NCBI GenBank assembly: GCA_937895345.1
Contig: CALAWP010000093.1
Coordinates: 1 to 59,580, forward strand
Reading direction: 5' to 3'
DNA length: 59,580 bases
Source: an uncultured Paenibacillus sp.
GTDB taxonomy: Bacteria > Bacillota > Bacilli > Paenibacillales > Paenibacillaceae
Below, piece by piece: positions 8,704-17,576 of this stretch. The notes under the pieces were generated by a model. That model saw only the letters and a program-made list of their open reading frames with translations. It had not been told where the DNA came from and searched no databases. How positions within the stretch are numbered: the first letter of the stretch is position 1; each line of letters opens with the position of its first letter. A program made the translations under genes and the position numbers.

Positions 8704-8768
8704 GCGTTGGCGGCATTCCGACTCTGAGCGGACGGCGATGTCCGGTACCGCAATTTGCGAACATCGGG

Positions 8769-9713
8769 TCAAGCTTCTGCCCGGCGAGAGGACAGGAGCT
8801 GCCGGACGGCGGCGACGAATTGGACGGCTCGAGTCTCATTCCGGTGATGGTTATGAATAAAAGCGTAACCGTCGTTCGTCATTTGCGTCCTCCGCTGCTC
8901 ATCCGCCCGCAGCTTCAGCGCCTTGTCGTAAAAGTCGCTCCTTCCGCATGCTTCGTAATGGACGCCGGCGCGAAAGCCGAGCTCCTCGATATCCGCGTTC
9001 GGCTCCGCCAGCATGAGCGTCCGGCAGGCCGGTATTTCAAAAAACTTGGCCACGGGCACGGCCAGCCTGCTGCCGCACGTAAACGACATCATGGAGCGGT
9101 TAATCGCCTTCGCGTATTTATCGTTGATGAACATGCCCGGCGCTTTCGTCGTATGGCCGGGATGCCGGAAATGCTTGAAGCCTTCCTTGCCGCTCATTTG
9201 CTTCAGCACTTCCATCCGGAAAGGATATTGCTCGTTAATCAGGCCGACCAGCGAATACGCGATATCCTTGTCGAGGCCGTAATCTTTGAACACGTCGGCA
9301 TTGATCCCGAACGGCAGCCAGCTGAACCGGGAAGCGCAGTCCGGGAACGCCTTCAGAAACGGGTATTTGGTGGCCGAAAAAATAATGTCGGGTTTCGCCT
9401 TGCGGAAGTAATCGAGCCTGACCGACTTGGCGTAATGGACGTCCAGCACATAGCAGCCTTTTAAGATGCCGACTTTGTTCAGGTTGGCGATTTTCGGAGC
9501 GAAGGCGTTGTGCCACTCGATATCGTAATGGAAAATAAAATCCGGCTCGAAGTCGATGCGGGGCAAAATGTCCAAAATATCGCCGTCGGCGTGCCAATAA
9601 CGGACGTCGGCCTCCTTTTCGATCGCGGTCAGCATATCGTATTTGTGCTGATGCTTCGGCATCTTTTCAGCAAATTTTTTGGTCAATATCAATATTTTTA
9701 ACGGTCTGTCCAT
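8769..9713 (-). CDS. CgeB-like glycosyltransferase
   Basis: A 314-residue cytoplasmic protein resembling the spore maturation/CgeB-type GT-B glycosyltransferases. It opens with LKILILTKKFAEKMPKHQHK, has the hinge-region pattern FSWLPFGINADVF and YSLVGLINEQYPFR (about 125-165), and ends with the donor-binding pattern RLAVPVAKFFEIPACRTLML typical of this family. The start ATG at 9713 follows AAGGGGG by 5 nt. It is the last gene of a run of minus-strand sugar genes beginning at 12644. B. subtilis CgeB affects the outermost spore layer, so a role in spore or cell-surface glycan is plausible, but the acceptor and donor are not known. Confidence 0.75.
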   Translation of the reverse strand: MDRPLKILILTKKFAEKMPKHQHKYDMLTAIEKEADVRYWHADGDILDILPRIDFEPDFIFHYDIEWHNAFAPKIANLNKVGILKGCYVLDVHYAKSVRLDYFRKAKPDIIFSATKYPFLKAFPDCASRFSWLPFGINADVFKDYGLDKDIAYSLVGLINEQYPFRMEVLKQMSGKEGFKHFRHPGHTTKAPGMFINDKYAKAINRSMMSFTCGSRLAVPVAKFFEIPACRTLMLAEPNADIEELGFRAGVHYEACGRSDFYDKALKLRADEQRRTQMTNDGYAFIHNHHRNETRAVQFVAAVRQLLSSRRAEA

Positions 9714-9729
9714 AGGAGCCCCCTTGCGA

Positions 9730-10449
9730 TTATTGATGCTCCAGCCATTGCTCGCGGGGCACCTCCCGGAACGGCCGCGCGGGCACGCCCGCCACGATCG
9801 TCCTGGACGGCACGTCGCGCGTGACGACGCTGCCCGCCGCTACGGCTCCGTCCTCATGCACCGTCACGCCCGGCAGCACCGTCGCGCCAGCGCCGATCCG
9901 GCCTCCGCGCTTGACGGTCACGCCTTTGAACTTGCCGAACCGAGCCTTGGACCTGGCCATGTAATTGTCGTTCGTCGTGACGACTCCGGGCGCGATAAAG
10001 ACGAAATCGTCCAGCTCGGAAAAGGCGCAAATATAGCTGCCGGTTTCCAGCTTGCATCTCTCGCCGATGCGGCAATCGTTCTCGACGGCGACGCCCCGCC
10101 CGACAATCGTCGCCTCGCCGACATGCACTCGTTCCCGGATCGTGGCCAGGTCGGCGACGAAGGTCTGTTTCTCCAGATAAGCGCCCCGGTAGACGACCGC
10201 TCCCGTGCCGATGACGCAGCCCTCCTCCAGCACGGCCGGCGCAAGCGGCGCGCCCGTTACGGTGACGGCCGAATTGGCCGCCCGCATCGGAAGCTTGCCG
10301 ATGACGGCATGCTCGTGGACGCGCACCCGGTCGCCCAGCACCGATCCGTCGTGAATGACGGCGAACGGGCCGACGACAACCCCCTTGCCGAGCACCACGC
10401 CGCGTCCGATGACGGCGTGTTCGCTGATTTGAGATTCCGCCTCGTTCAA
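9730..10449 (-). CDS. Hexapeptide-repeat N-acetyltransferase (WbpD/WlbB-like)
   Basis: A 239-residue left-handed beta-helix acyltransferase. Hexapeptide repeats such as AVIGRGVVLGKGVVVGPFAV run through most of the chain, with a catalytic-type segment FIAPGVVTTNDNYMA near 165 and a closing VVTRDVPSRTIVAGVPARP. In the WbpA-B-E-D-I pathway the WbpD enzyme acetylates the 3-amino group of UDP-GlcNAc(3NH2)A using acetyl-CoA. Position next to an aminotransferase and a Gfo/Idh oxidoreductase supports that role. Start is TTG at 10449, with AAGGAGG 7 nt upstream. A different amino-sugar acetylation is possible, because this fold serves many substrates. Confidence 0.8.
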   Translation of the reverse strand: MNEAESQISEHAVIGRGVVLGKGVVVGPFAVIHDGSVLGDRVRVHEHAVIGKLPMRAANSAVTVTGAPLAPAVLEEGCVIGTGAVVYRGAYLEKQTFVADLATIRERVHVGEATIVGRGVAVENDCRIGERCKLETGSYICAFSELDDFVFIAPGVVTTNDNYMARSKARFGKFKGVTVKRGGRIGAGATVLPGVTVHEDGAVAAGSVVTRDVPSRTIVAGVPARPFREVPREQWLEHQ

Positions 10450-10474
10450 GGCGCCCCCTCCTTAATCAAAAAAT

Positions 10475-11578
10475 TTAACGCAAACCGGCTTCAAACAACG
10501 CGTCCAAAATATAGCTCTGCTGCTCGCGCGTCAAATGCGGAGAGATCGGAAGCGCGAACGAGCGGGCGCACACCTGCTCCGTCGTTTGGAAATCGCCTTG
10601 CTTATGGCCGAGACCGGCCAGTGCCTTCTGCAGATGCAGCGGGCACGGATAATAATGGCCCGTCGATATGCCCCGTCGCTTGAGCTCCCGGGCCATGTCG
10701 TCCCGGTTGTCGCATTGCGTCACGTACAAATGATAGACGTGCCGAACGTGCGGCTCGGCGACCGGCGTACGCATCGACGTGCCCGCCAACCGGGCATCGT
10801 AGACGGCCGCCGCCCGTATCCGCCTGTCGTTCCACTCCTCCAGCTTGGCGAGCTTCACGCGGAGCACGGCGGCTTGCAGCGGATCCAGACGGCTGTTGCT
10901 GCCGGCCGTGTCGTGATAATATTTGCGCCGGGCGCCGTGATGCGCCAGGAGCCGGACCTTGTCGGCCAGCGCGTCGTCGTTCGTCACCACGATGCCGCCG
11001 TCGCCGTACCCGCCCAAGTTTTTGGTCGGAAAAAAGGAAATACAGCCCAGGCCGCCGATAGCGCCGACGGGTCTGCCTTTGTAGCGGGCGCCGATCGCCT
11101 GGCAAGCGTCCTCGATAACGGTCAGCCCGTGAAGGCGGGCCAGCTCCGCAATTTCATCCATCTCCGCCGGCTGGCCGAAAATATGAACCGGAATAATCGC
11201 CTTCGTCCTGGGCGTTATCCGGGCTTCCGCATGCTCCGGCGACAGGTTCCACGTTCGCTCGTCGATGTCGGCGAATACCGGCACGGCGCCCCGCCTGGCG
11301 ATCGCCTCCGCCGTCGCGAAAAAAGTAAAAGGCGTCGTAATGACTTCGTCGCCCGGACCGACGCCGGCCGCCTCGAGCGCGAGCAGCAGCGCATCCGTGC
11401 CGTTGGCGACGGAAACGGCATGCTTCGCCTCCGTCAAGGCGGCGATGTCGCGCTCCAGCGCCTCGACCTCGGGCCCGCCGATATAGACGCCGCTGTCGAG
11501 CACGCGGGCGATGGCGGCGTCGATTTCCGTCTTCAGCTCCAAGTATTGCGCTCTCAGATCGATTAACGGGATATTCAA
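10475..11578 (-). CDS. DegT/DnrJ/EryC1 sugar aminotransferase (WbpE/WlbC-like)
   Basis: A 367-residue PLP-dependent aminotransferase of nucleotide sugars. It begins NIPLIDLRAQYLELKTEID and has VSVANGTDALLLALEAAG, the cofactor-contacting VIEDACQAIGA, and the PLP lysine in SFFPTKNLGGYGDGG. The start is taken as TTG at 11578, next to GGAGTGAGG; the open frame continues upstream but only over the neighbouring gene. It follows the oxidoreductase by 7 nt, which implies coupling. In the diacetamido-mannuronic acid pathway it would aminate the 3-keto sugar made by the oxidoreductase with glutamate as donor. Confidence 0.88.
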   Translation of the reverse strand: MNIPLIDLRAQYLELKTEIDAAIARVLDSGVYIGGPEVEALERDIAALTEAKHAVSVANGTDALLLALEAAGVGPGDEVITTPFTFFATAEAIARRGAVPVFADIDERTWNLSPEHAEARITPRTKAIIPVHIFGQPAEMDEIAELARLHGLTVIEDACQAIGARYKGRPVGAIGGLGCISFFPTKNLGGYGDGGIVVTNDDALADKVRLLAHHGARRKYYHDTAGSNSRLDPLQAAVLRVKLAKLEEWNDRRIRAAAVYDARLAGTSMRTPVAEPHVRHVYHLYVTQCDNRDDMARELKRRGISTGHYYPCPLHLQKALAGLGHKQGDFQTTEQVCARSFALPISPHLTREQQSYILDALFEAGLR

Positions 11579-11585
11579 TTCAACC

Positions 11586-12644
11586 TCACTCCATCCTGTC
11601 CATGCGGCGCATATCGAAATGATCAAGCGGAAGCTCCACCGCCGCGCCGCTTGCGATGGAACGGTACGCGGCCAGCACAATCTCGTTGGCGGCGAGCGCC
11701 GTGTCTCCCGCCGACAACGGCGACCCGCCGGTCCGGATCGCGCGGGCGAGATCGCGGTACAGCGGCGTATGGGATATCTTTGCCGTTCTGTCGCGGCCAT
11801 CCGGCCGGTTCGTACGCGGGTTGCGGAAGTTCCACTGCTCGATTTCGTCGAATTGCCCGCCCTTGATCGTGGCGGACCCGCTATCTCCGAACAGGCTGAG
11901 CGACGTGCCGAGCGACCGGGGATAGATGCCCGCCGAAGCCTCGACAATGCCGATTCCACCGTTGCGGAAACGAAGAATGACGGCACCGGCATTCTCGACC
12001 TTGATCGGCTGCCCGAAAGTCAAGGCTTGGGCGTACACCGACTTGACCGGGCCCATCAGCCATTGCAGCAAATCGATGTAATGGATGCACTGGTTCATAA
12101 ACAGTCCGCCGCCCTTCGCCCAGCTTTCGCGCCACGGGCTCTGCTTGTAATAGGAGAGACTCCGGTTCCAGCGCATGGAGACGACGCCTTGGGCGATAAA
12201 GCCGAAGTCTCCGTTGTCCGCCGCCTCCTTCAGCGCACGGATTTGCGGCAAATAACGCACCTGGTACGAGACGGCGAGCAGTTTGCCGTGCAGTCTCGCT
12301 TGCTCGACCGCCTCCCGCGCTTCCGCCATAGACAACGCCAGAGGCTTTTCGACCAGCACATGCCTCCCCGATCGAAGCGCCCGAATCGCAAGCGGCGCAT
12401 GAGCGTCGCTGCTTGTCGTCACCGCGACCAACTCGGCGTCCGATTGCTCCAGAAGCTCCTCCACGGACCGAAACAGCCGCACCTCAGGATACTGGGGACG
12501 GCATACCGTCTCCGCAAACCGTTCCAGACGCTCTCCGTCCACGTCGCAAATCGCGGTCAATACCGCTTCTTCCCGCAGCTCGCTCAACGATTGCACATGC
12601 TTGCTCGCTATCGCTCCGCAGCCAACAATGGCTACACGCAACAT
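11586..12644 (-). CDS. Gfo/Idh/MocA sugar oxidoreductase (WbpB/WlbA-like)
   Basis: A 352-residue NAD(P)-dependent oxidoreductase. The Rossmann start MLRVAIVGCGAIASKHVQ, the EKP motif in HVLVEKPLALSMAEA (about 95) and the catalytic-type histidine in GGGLFMNQCIHYIDLLQWL (about 185) are all visible. In the WbpB step it oxidises C3 of UDP-GlcNAcA before amination. It is the first gene of the leftward group with the aminotransferase, acetyltransferase and CgeB-like genes, and is divergent from the 2-epimerase gene. The pathway assignment rests on the neighbours; the family alone is broad. Confidence 0.85.
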   Translation of the reverse strand: MLRVAIVGCGAIASKHVQSLSELREEAVLTAICDVDGERLERFAETVCRPQYPEVRLFRSVEELLEQSDAELVAVTTSSDAHAPLAIRALRSGRHVLVEKPLALSMAEAREAVEQARLHGKLLAVSYQVRYLPQIRALKEAADNGDFGFIAQGVVSMRWNRSLSYYKQSPWRESWAKGGGLFMNQCIHYIDLLQWLMGPVKSVYAQALTFGQPIKVENAGAVILRFRNGGIGIVEASAGIYPRSLGTSLSLFGDSGSATIKGGQFDEIEQWNFRNPRTNRPDGRDRTAKISHTPLYRDLARAIRTGGSPLSAGDTALAANEIVLAAYRSIASGAAVELPLDHFDMRRMDRME

Positions 12645-12815
12645 ATCAGCGCTCCTTTCCCGGCATTCGAAAGTCCGTTAAAGCCGTCAACGTTCAACCT
12701 CATTATATGAATAGAAACGAATATGGACTGGACGAAGGGTACTGTAAACGACTTTTTGCACGCCGCATACGATAGCAAGAAAGGATAATTTGAAAAAAGA
12801 GGAGAGGTGAGCTGG

Positions 12816-13898
12816 TTGAAGGTAGCTTCCGTCGTCGGCGCCCGCCCCCAATTTGTCAAAGCCGTTTGCTTGAGCAGGGCGCTGCACGCCCGACATCGGG
12901 AAGTGTTGATCCATACGGGCCAGCATTACGATCCCGATATGTCCGATATTTTTTTCAGTCAGCTGGAATTGCCGGAGCCCGACTACCATCTCGGCGCCGG
13001 CTCCGGCACGCACGCGCGCCAAACGGCGCGGATGCTGGAAGGTATCGAAGACGTATTGCTGCGGGAACATCCGGATATCGTCGTCGTGTACGGCGATACA
13101 AATTCGACCGTGGCCGCCGCCCTGGCCGCCGCAAAGCTGCATATCCCCGTCGCGCACGTCGAAGCCGGCCTTCGAAGCTTTAACCGGCGGATGCCGGAGG
13201 AGATCAACCGCGTCGTTACCGATCATTTGTCCGATCTGCTGTTTTGTCCGACCAAACAAGCGGCCAACCAGCTTCGGAGGGAAGGCATCCGACGCCATGT
13301 CTATCACGTGGGCGATATCATGTACGATGCCGTGCTGGCGTTTCGGGACGCCGCGCTGCGCCGTTCCGACGCGCTCGGCCGGCTGGGGCTGAAGCCGGGA
13401 GGCTATGTCGCAGCAACCGTACACCGTGCCGAAAATACGGATTCCAAAGAGCGGCTGGAAGCGATATTCGGCGCCTTGGCGAAGCTGGATGTACCGGTCG
13501 TGCTGCCGCTTCATCCCCGCACCGCCGGTTATTTGAAGCGCTGGGGGCTCGAACCGCTCGTTCGGGCCGCGCCATTCGTTCTCACCGCTCCGTTGCCGTA
13601 CCTGGATATGCTCTGTCTCGTCCACCACGCCAAGGCGGTGCTGACCGATTCCGGCGGGCTGCAGAAGGAAGCGTATATGCTGCAGACGCCCTGCCTCACC
13701 CTTCGCGGCGAGACGGAATGGACGGAAACGGTCGAAGCCGGCTGGAATCGTCTCGTTTCGCCGGACATGGCCGCCATTCTGGAGTCGTACCGCTCGTTGT
13801 CCGTTCCCGGCGACAGTCCGCCCGTCTTCGGCGACGGAAATACGGCCGAACTTATCTGCAAACATCTGGAGCGTTATCGCAGGCAAAGATCCGGCTGA
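12816..13898 (+). CDS. Non-hydrolysing UDP-HexNAc 2-epimerase (WecB/WbpI-like)
   Basis: A 360-residue epimerase acting at C2 of a UDP-N-acetyl sugar. Family marks are VASVVGARPQFVKA at the N-terminus, VVVYGDTNSTVAAALAA, VAHVEAGLRSFNRRMPEEINR, TVHRAENTDSKERL and the UDP-contacting TDSGGLQKEAYML. The start is chosen as TTG at 12816, with GAGGTG about 6 nt upstream; a GTG at 12807 sits almost on top of the ribosome site. It is the only plus-strand member of the sugar island and could carry out either UDP-ManNAc formation (WecB) or the last WbpI step. Confidence 0.9.
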   Translation: MKVASVVGARPQFVKAVCLSRALHARHREVLIHTGQHYDPDMSDIFFSQLELPEPDYHLGAGSGTHARQTARMLEGIEDVLLREHPDIVVVYGDTNSTVAAALAAAKLHIPVAHVEAGLRSFNRRMPEEINRVVTDHLSDLLFCPTKQAANQLRREGIRRHVYHVGDIMYDAVLAFRDAALRRSDALGRLGLKPGGYVAATVHRAENTDSKERLEAIFGALAKLDVPVVLPLHPRTAGYLKRWGLEPLVRAAPFVLTAPLPYLDMLCLVHHAKAVLTDSGGLQKEAYMLQTPCLTLRGETEWTETVEAGWNRLVSPDMAAILESYRSLSVPGDSPPVFGDGNTAELICKHLERYRRQRSG

Positions 13899-13957
13899 CG
13901 GCCGCTTTCAGGAACGATGACTCGACGCGATGAGTCGAAGCGATGGTTCGAGGAGTA

Positions 13958-15154
13958 TTAAGGCTGCAACGAGGCGTACAAGGCTTGCAGCCTCTCCTCC
14001 ATCTTCTGCCAGCTGTACTCCGTCCGCATCGCCTCCCGCGCGTTCCGGCCCATTCTGGCCAGCAGCCCGCGATCCCCATGCAGCCGGATATATTCCCGGA
14101 CATACGCTTCTGCGGAAGCTTCTCCCTTGGGCAAAACGATGCCGCACTCGTGTTTTTCCACAATGGCGCTCATACTGGCGGCCGCATTGACGACGACCGG
14201 CACGCCGCTGTTCAGCATGCTGAAAAACTTGTTCGGCAGCGCCAGCATGCGGTTGCTTTCTTTCAGCTCGAAATAGATGTAGCCGGCGTCGCAATCCAGC
14301 CATTGTTCGCCCAAGCCGTCGTACGACACCCAGCGGCAATCGATGGAGGGATGCTCCTTGAACTGTTTCGTTATTGCCGCCCCCGTCGTGTTCGCCGGCA
14401 GCTTAACCATTCCCATCACTTTGAACCGCGCGTCGATGCCCGCTTCCTTGAGCAAGTCGACGATGCGGATCATTCGCCGGGGATCGCCTTTGGCCAAGGT
14501 GACAAACCCTTCGTACCCGAGCGTAAAAGGACGGTTCGGCGCTGCCGCGGCGGCGTCTCCGGCCGATTCCCGATACCGCGACGAGTTGTACACCACCGTA
14601 ATCGGGAGCCCGGGATACCGTTTGGCGTACACGTTCCGGATGGCGTCGGATACCGTGATCATATGATCGACTTCTTTCATCAGCGTGCGCAGCATATGCG
14701 TATCCGGCTCGAGCTCATGCGCGTCGTAGACGACCTTGACGGAGCGGCCGCGCTTTCCGAGCAGAAGCTTCGCCATGACGGCGTCGAACAGCGTCTCGGG
14801 CTCATGGGAGTGGTAGACGTCCGCTTCCGTTTCCAGCGCGAGATGGAGCAAGCCGTCGTAACGCGGAGGCTCCTGCACCAGCTGGAGCGCCTCCAAACGC
14901 TGCCGGTCGACCTTCTTGTCCGGGTACGGCGTTCTTGCCCGATAGGGCACAACCTCCACCCCTCCGACCGTAAAACGCGTTCCTTTGTAGGCTCCGGACG
15001 GGAGCGGCTTCCGGTTGACATCCAGAAACCGTCCGTCGAGCTGCGGGGCCGAGAGGACGACTCGATGGCCCATGCCCGCCAAGCTTTGGGCTTCCTTCTG
15101 CATAACCCGCACATCCAAAAATGAATGTTTGCGGATCAATTTCATAATTTTCAC
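13958..15154 (-). CDS. GT4-type glycosyltransferase
   Basis: A 398-residue GT-B glycosyltransferase. The N-terminal acceptor half shows VRVMQKEAQSLAGMGHRVVL and ADVYHSHEPETLFDAVMAKL; the C-terminal donor half shows FTLGYEGFVTLAKGDPRRMI, LPNKFFSMLNSGVPVVVNA and AYVREYIRLHGD, and it ends in a helical tail. GTG at 15154 is preferred as start because GGGGTGA lies 5 nt upstream; the in-frame ATG at 15145 is an alternative. It follows the nucleotide-sugar dehydrogenase by 22 nt, so it probably uses a uronic acid type donor made by this island (inference). Confidence 0.82.
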   Translation of the reverse strand: MKIMKLIRKHSFLDVRVMQKEAQSLAGMGHRVVLSAPQLDGRFLDVNRKPLPSGAYKGTRFTVGGVEVVPYRARTPYPDKKVDRQRLEALQLVQEPPRYDGLLHLALETEADVYHSHEPETLFDAVMAKLLLGKRGRSVKVVYDAHELEPDTHMLRTLMKEVDHMITVSDAIRNVYAKRYPGLPITVVYNSSRYRESAGDAAAAAPNRPFTLGYEGFVTLAKGDPRRMIRIVDLLKEAGIDARFKVMGMVKLPANTTGAAITKQFKEHPSIDCRWVSYDGLGEQWLDCDAGYIYFELKESNRMLALPNKFFSMLNSGVPVVVNAAASMSAIVEKHECGIVLPKGEASAEAYVREYIRLHGDRGLLARMGRNAREAMRTEYSWQKMEERLQALYASLQP

Positions 15155-15176
15155 CGCATTCACCCCCCTTCCATCC

Positions 15177-16496
15177 TCACGCTCGGACCGAACCCGCACC
15201 GAGCCTTATCACTTTGGCGCGGCCGCCGGAGACCGCACGCGTCGCATTGCGCGTATCGTAGATCAAGGAGGCATGCTCCATCATCAGGTTCAGCGGCATA
15301 GCGGAATGATGGGTAGCGATGACGACGCAATCCATTTGCTCAAGCAGCTCCGCCGTCAGCGGCGAACTCTTGAGCGAAGCGTCGCCCGCAGTCAAGACCG
15401 GAATATGCGGATCGTGATAATAGACGTTCGCTCCTTCAAGCCGCAGAAGCTCGATCATATGAACGGACGCCGATTCCCGGCTGTCCGCAATGTCCGGCTT
15501 GTAAGCCGCGCCGTAGACAAGAATGCTGCTGCCGGCCAGCGATTTGGGCGACAACGCTTGCTTGATCCGCTGCACGACATAGACCGGCATTCGGTGATTA
15601 ACGGCATTGGACAGGCCGATAAACTCCGCGTTCAGGCCATGCTGCTTCATTTTCCACGACAAGTAGGAAGGATCGACGGGGATGCAATGTCCGCCTATGC
15701 CGGGGCCGGGGTAAAAGGCTTGGTAACCGAACGGCTTCGTCGCCGCCGCGTCGATGACCTCCCAGACGTCGAGGCCAAGCTCGTCGCATTGCATCGCAAG
15801 CTCGTTCACGAACGAAATATTGATCAGCCGATACGTATTTTCCACGATTTTGGCCATTTCCGCGGCATTCGTCGACGACACCGCATGCAGCCGGGGAAAC
15901 GCCTCGCCGTAAAGCTCGCAGACCCGCTCCAGACATCCTTTTGTCGCGCCGCTCACAATTTTCGGAATCCGCTCCAGCGGATAATCCATGTTGCCGGGAT
16001 CGACCCTTTCCGGGGAATAGGCCACATGGTAGTCCGTGCCCAGCGCCAGTCCGGATTTGGCCAATATCGGCAGCAGCACCTCCCGGGTCGTGCCGGGGTA
16101 GGTTGAGCTTTCCAGCACGATCAGTTGTCCTTTCTTCAGCTCTTTGGACAGCCGTACCGCCGCCTCGGTCAAATAACTTAACTCCGGCGTTCCATATTCG
16201 GTCAGGGGAGTCGGAACGCATATGATCACTGCCTCCGCCGCCTGAACGGAGCTGTATTGGCTCGTTGGAATCAAATGCCCGGATGCCATGGCCGATTCGA
16301 CGGCCTCATCCGGAATGTCGCGAATATAGCTTTTTCCTTTGTGCAGCATCTCGAGTTTGCCCGGGTCCAGATCGATGCCCAGCACCCGAAAGCCCTTGCC
16401 GGCAAACAACAGAGCCAGCGGAAGGCCGACATACCCGAGTCCCGCCACCGCTACGGTCCGTTGGTCGCCGGAAGCGCCCGTCAATGGTTCGTTCAC
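15177..16496 (-). CDS. UDP-HexNAc 6-dehydrogenase (WbpA/WecC-like)
   Basis: A 439-residue nucleotide-sugar dehydrogenase that oxidises C6 of a UDP-HexNAc twice to the uronic acid. The NAD fold is VAVAGLGYVGLPLALLFAGKG; the oxidation site includes ESSTYPGTT and SPERVDPGN; the catalytic cysteine is in PGPGIGGHCIPVDPSYL; the C-terminal domain contains YGAAYKPDIADSRESAS. Start is GTG at 16496, with GGAGG 8 nt upstream. SPERVDPGN and length fit the UDP-HexNAc group (WbpA, WecC) better than UDP-glucose dehydrogenases. Whether it acts on the gluco or manno epimer cannot be read from the sequence. Confidence 0.88.
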   Translation of the reverse strand: MNEPLTGASGDQRTVAVAGLGYVGLPLALLFAGKGFRVLGIDLDPGKLEMLHKGKSYIRDIPDEAVESAMASGHLIPTSQYSSVQAAEAVIICVPTPLTEYGTPELSYLTEAAVRLSKELKKGQLIVLESSTYPGTTREVLLPILAKSGLALGTDYHVAYSPERVDPGNMDYPLERIPKIVSGATKGCLERVCELYGEAFPRLHAVSSTNAAEMAKIVENTYRLINISFVNELAMQCDELGLDVWEVIDAAATKPFGYQAFYPGPGIGGHCIPVDPSYLSWKMKQHGLNAEFIGLSNAVNHRMPVYVVQRIKQALSPKSLAGSSILVYGAAYKPDIADSRESASVHMIELLRLEGANVYYHDPHIPVLTAGDASLKSSPLTAELLEQMDCVVIATHHSAMPLNLMMEHASLIYDTRNATRAVSGGRAKVIRLGAGSVRA

Positions 16497-16585
16497 ACCC
16501 GAAACCTCCTCTTTCAATCTCGATATCTAAACCATGATATGAAAGGCGGCTTCCTCCGGCATGGACACGAACCTTAGGGCAACGC

Positions 16586-16627
16586 AAAAAAAGGCTGATC
16601 GGAAAACTTACAGTTTTCCGGTCAGCC
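16586..16627 (-). terminator. Terminator after the YhcN-like lipoprotein gene
   Basis: A 15-bp stem (GGCTGATCGGAAAAC and GTTTTCCGGTCAGCC, one mismatch) with a 5-nt loop. On the minus strand it is followed by seven T. Confidence 0.85.
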
Positions 16628-16650
16628 TTGCCGCTGCTCTGCCGCTTCTA

Positions 16651-17376
16651 TTAATCCAGCAATCTTCGGATTCCGACGCCATGCGGGTCGTATTTCCTTT
16701 CCGCCCCGGTGTAAGGAAACACCCGCTCGACCATCGCATTGAATTCGGGAAGATAAGGTTGAATCGAATAACCGAGTCGAACGTCGTTCATGTATCCGTT
16801 CATTCGTCCGACAAACTCCGGATCGGCCGATACGTATACATTTTCCGCCGCAGGACGCATCCGCTTCACAATATCGGCGATTCGGGACACGAGTTCGTCC
16901 GTAAGCTTATGCTGCCCCGTCGACAGGCTGCTCATTCGCCGGCTTGCCGCCGTCCCTTCGCGGCCCGACAATCCCATCATCGTCCGGCTCATCGACTTGG
17001 CGTCGCCTTGCGGCAGATCGGCGTCCAGCGATACGGCCACGTACGCGCTCGCGTCGGTCAACATCACGTAAGACGACTTCACTTCCTCCAGCTTCGCCAC
17101 TTCCTCCGCCACCAGCTCGCTCATTTCCAGATGATAATTTTTATGAGAGCCAATCAGGTTGTTGCCGTTCAGGCTCTGGCCGTTCAGCCGGTGCATTTCG
17201 TTTCGGGTGTCGTCGGCAAACCGTTTGTCGCGCACCAACTGTCCGAACGAATTGTATTTCGCTTCGTTGGTTCGAATATTTTTGTTGCCCAGGTCTCCCA
17301 CCCGCTCCATTCCGCAAGCTCCAAGAACTGCCGTGAGCAGCATGCCGGCTGTCAATACCGCGGCTGCTTTGCGCAT
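16651..17376 (-). CDS. YhcN/YlaJ-family sporulation lipoprotein
   Basis: A 241-residue exported lipoprotein. The signal peptide ends in a lipobox (TAVLGAC, Cys21). The mature part has the YhcN/YlaJ pattern: LVAEEVAKLEEVKSSYVMLTDASAYVAVSLD (about 90-120), then a helical segment ELVSRIADIVKRMRPAAENVYVSADPEFVGRMNGY. Related proteins sit in the inner spore membrane and some influence germination or spore protein assembly. Start ATG at 17376 has GGGAGG 7 nt upstream. It stands alone with its own terminator. The precise biochemical role of the family is unknown. Confidence 0.85.
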   Translation of the reverse strand: MRKAAAVLTAGMLLTAVLGACGMERVGDLGNKNIRTNEAKYNSFGQLVRDKRFADDTRNEMHRLNGQSLNGNNLIGSHKNYHLEMSELVAEEVAKLEEVKSSYVMLTDASAYVAVSLDADLPQGDAKSMSRTMMGLSGREGTAASRRMSSLSTGQHKLTDELVSRIADIVKRMRPAAENVYVSADPEFVGRMNGYMNDVRLGYSIQPYLPEFNAMVERVFPYTGAERKYDPHGVGIRRLLD

Positions 17377-17576
17377 GAGCCAACCTCCCTTTTGCTGTGG
17401 TAAGCCTTGCGGCTTGGGCTGCCGCCCTCCTTAGCGTTTGCCAATCGGAAGCGGAATATGCGCAACGGGAAGAGTAACAAACGCAACGGCGATGCCGGCA
17501 AGCGCGGAAGAGAAAGTTCGATTACAGCTTGACGCGGGTCTGAGCAAGGGGATGAGGGGCAGATCCGGCCGTAATC

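Noticed and set aside
11579..11992. Upstream extension of the aminotransferase frame
   Set aside because: It overlaps the oxidoreductase gene and carries no aminotransferase sequence; the family N-terminus begins at the TTG at 11578.
13899..13957. Terminator between the epimerase and GT4 genes
   Set aside because: GACTC/GAGTC can pair but the stem is short and there is no T tract.
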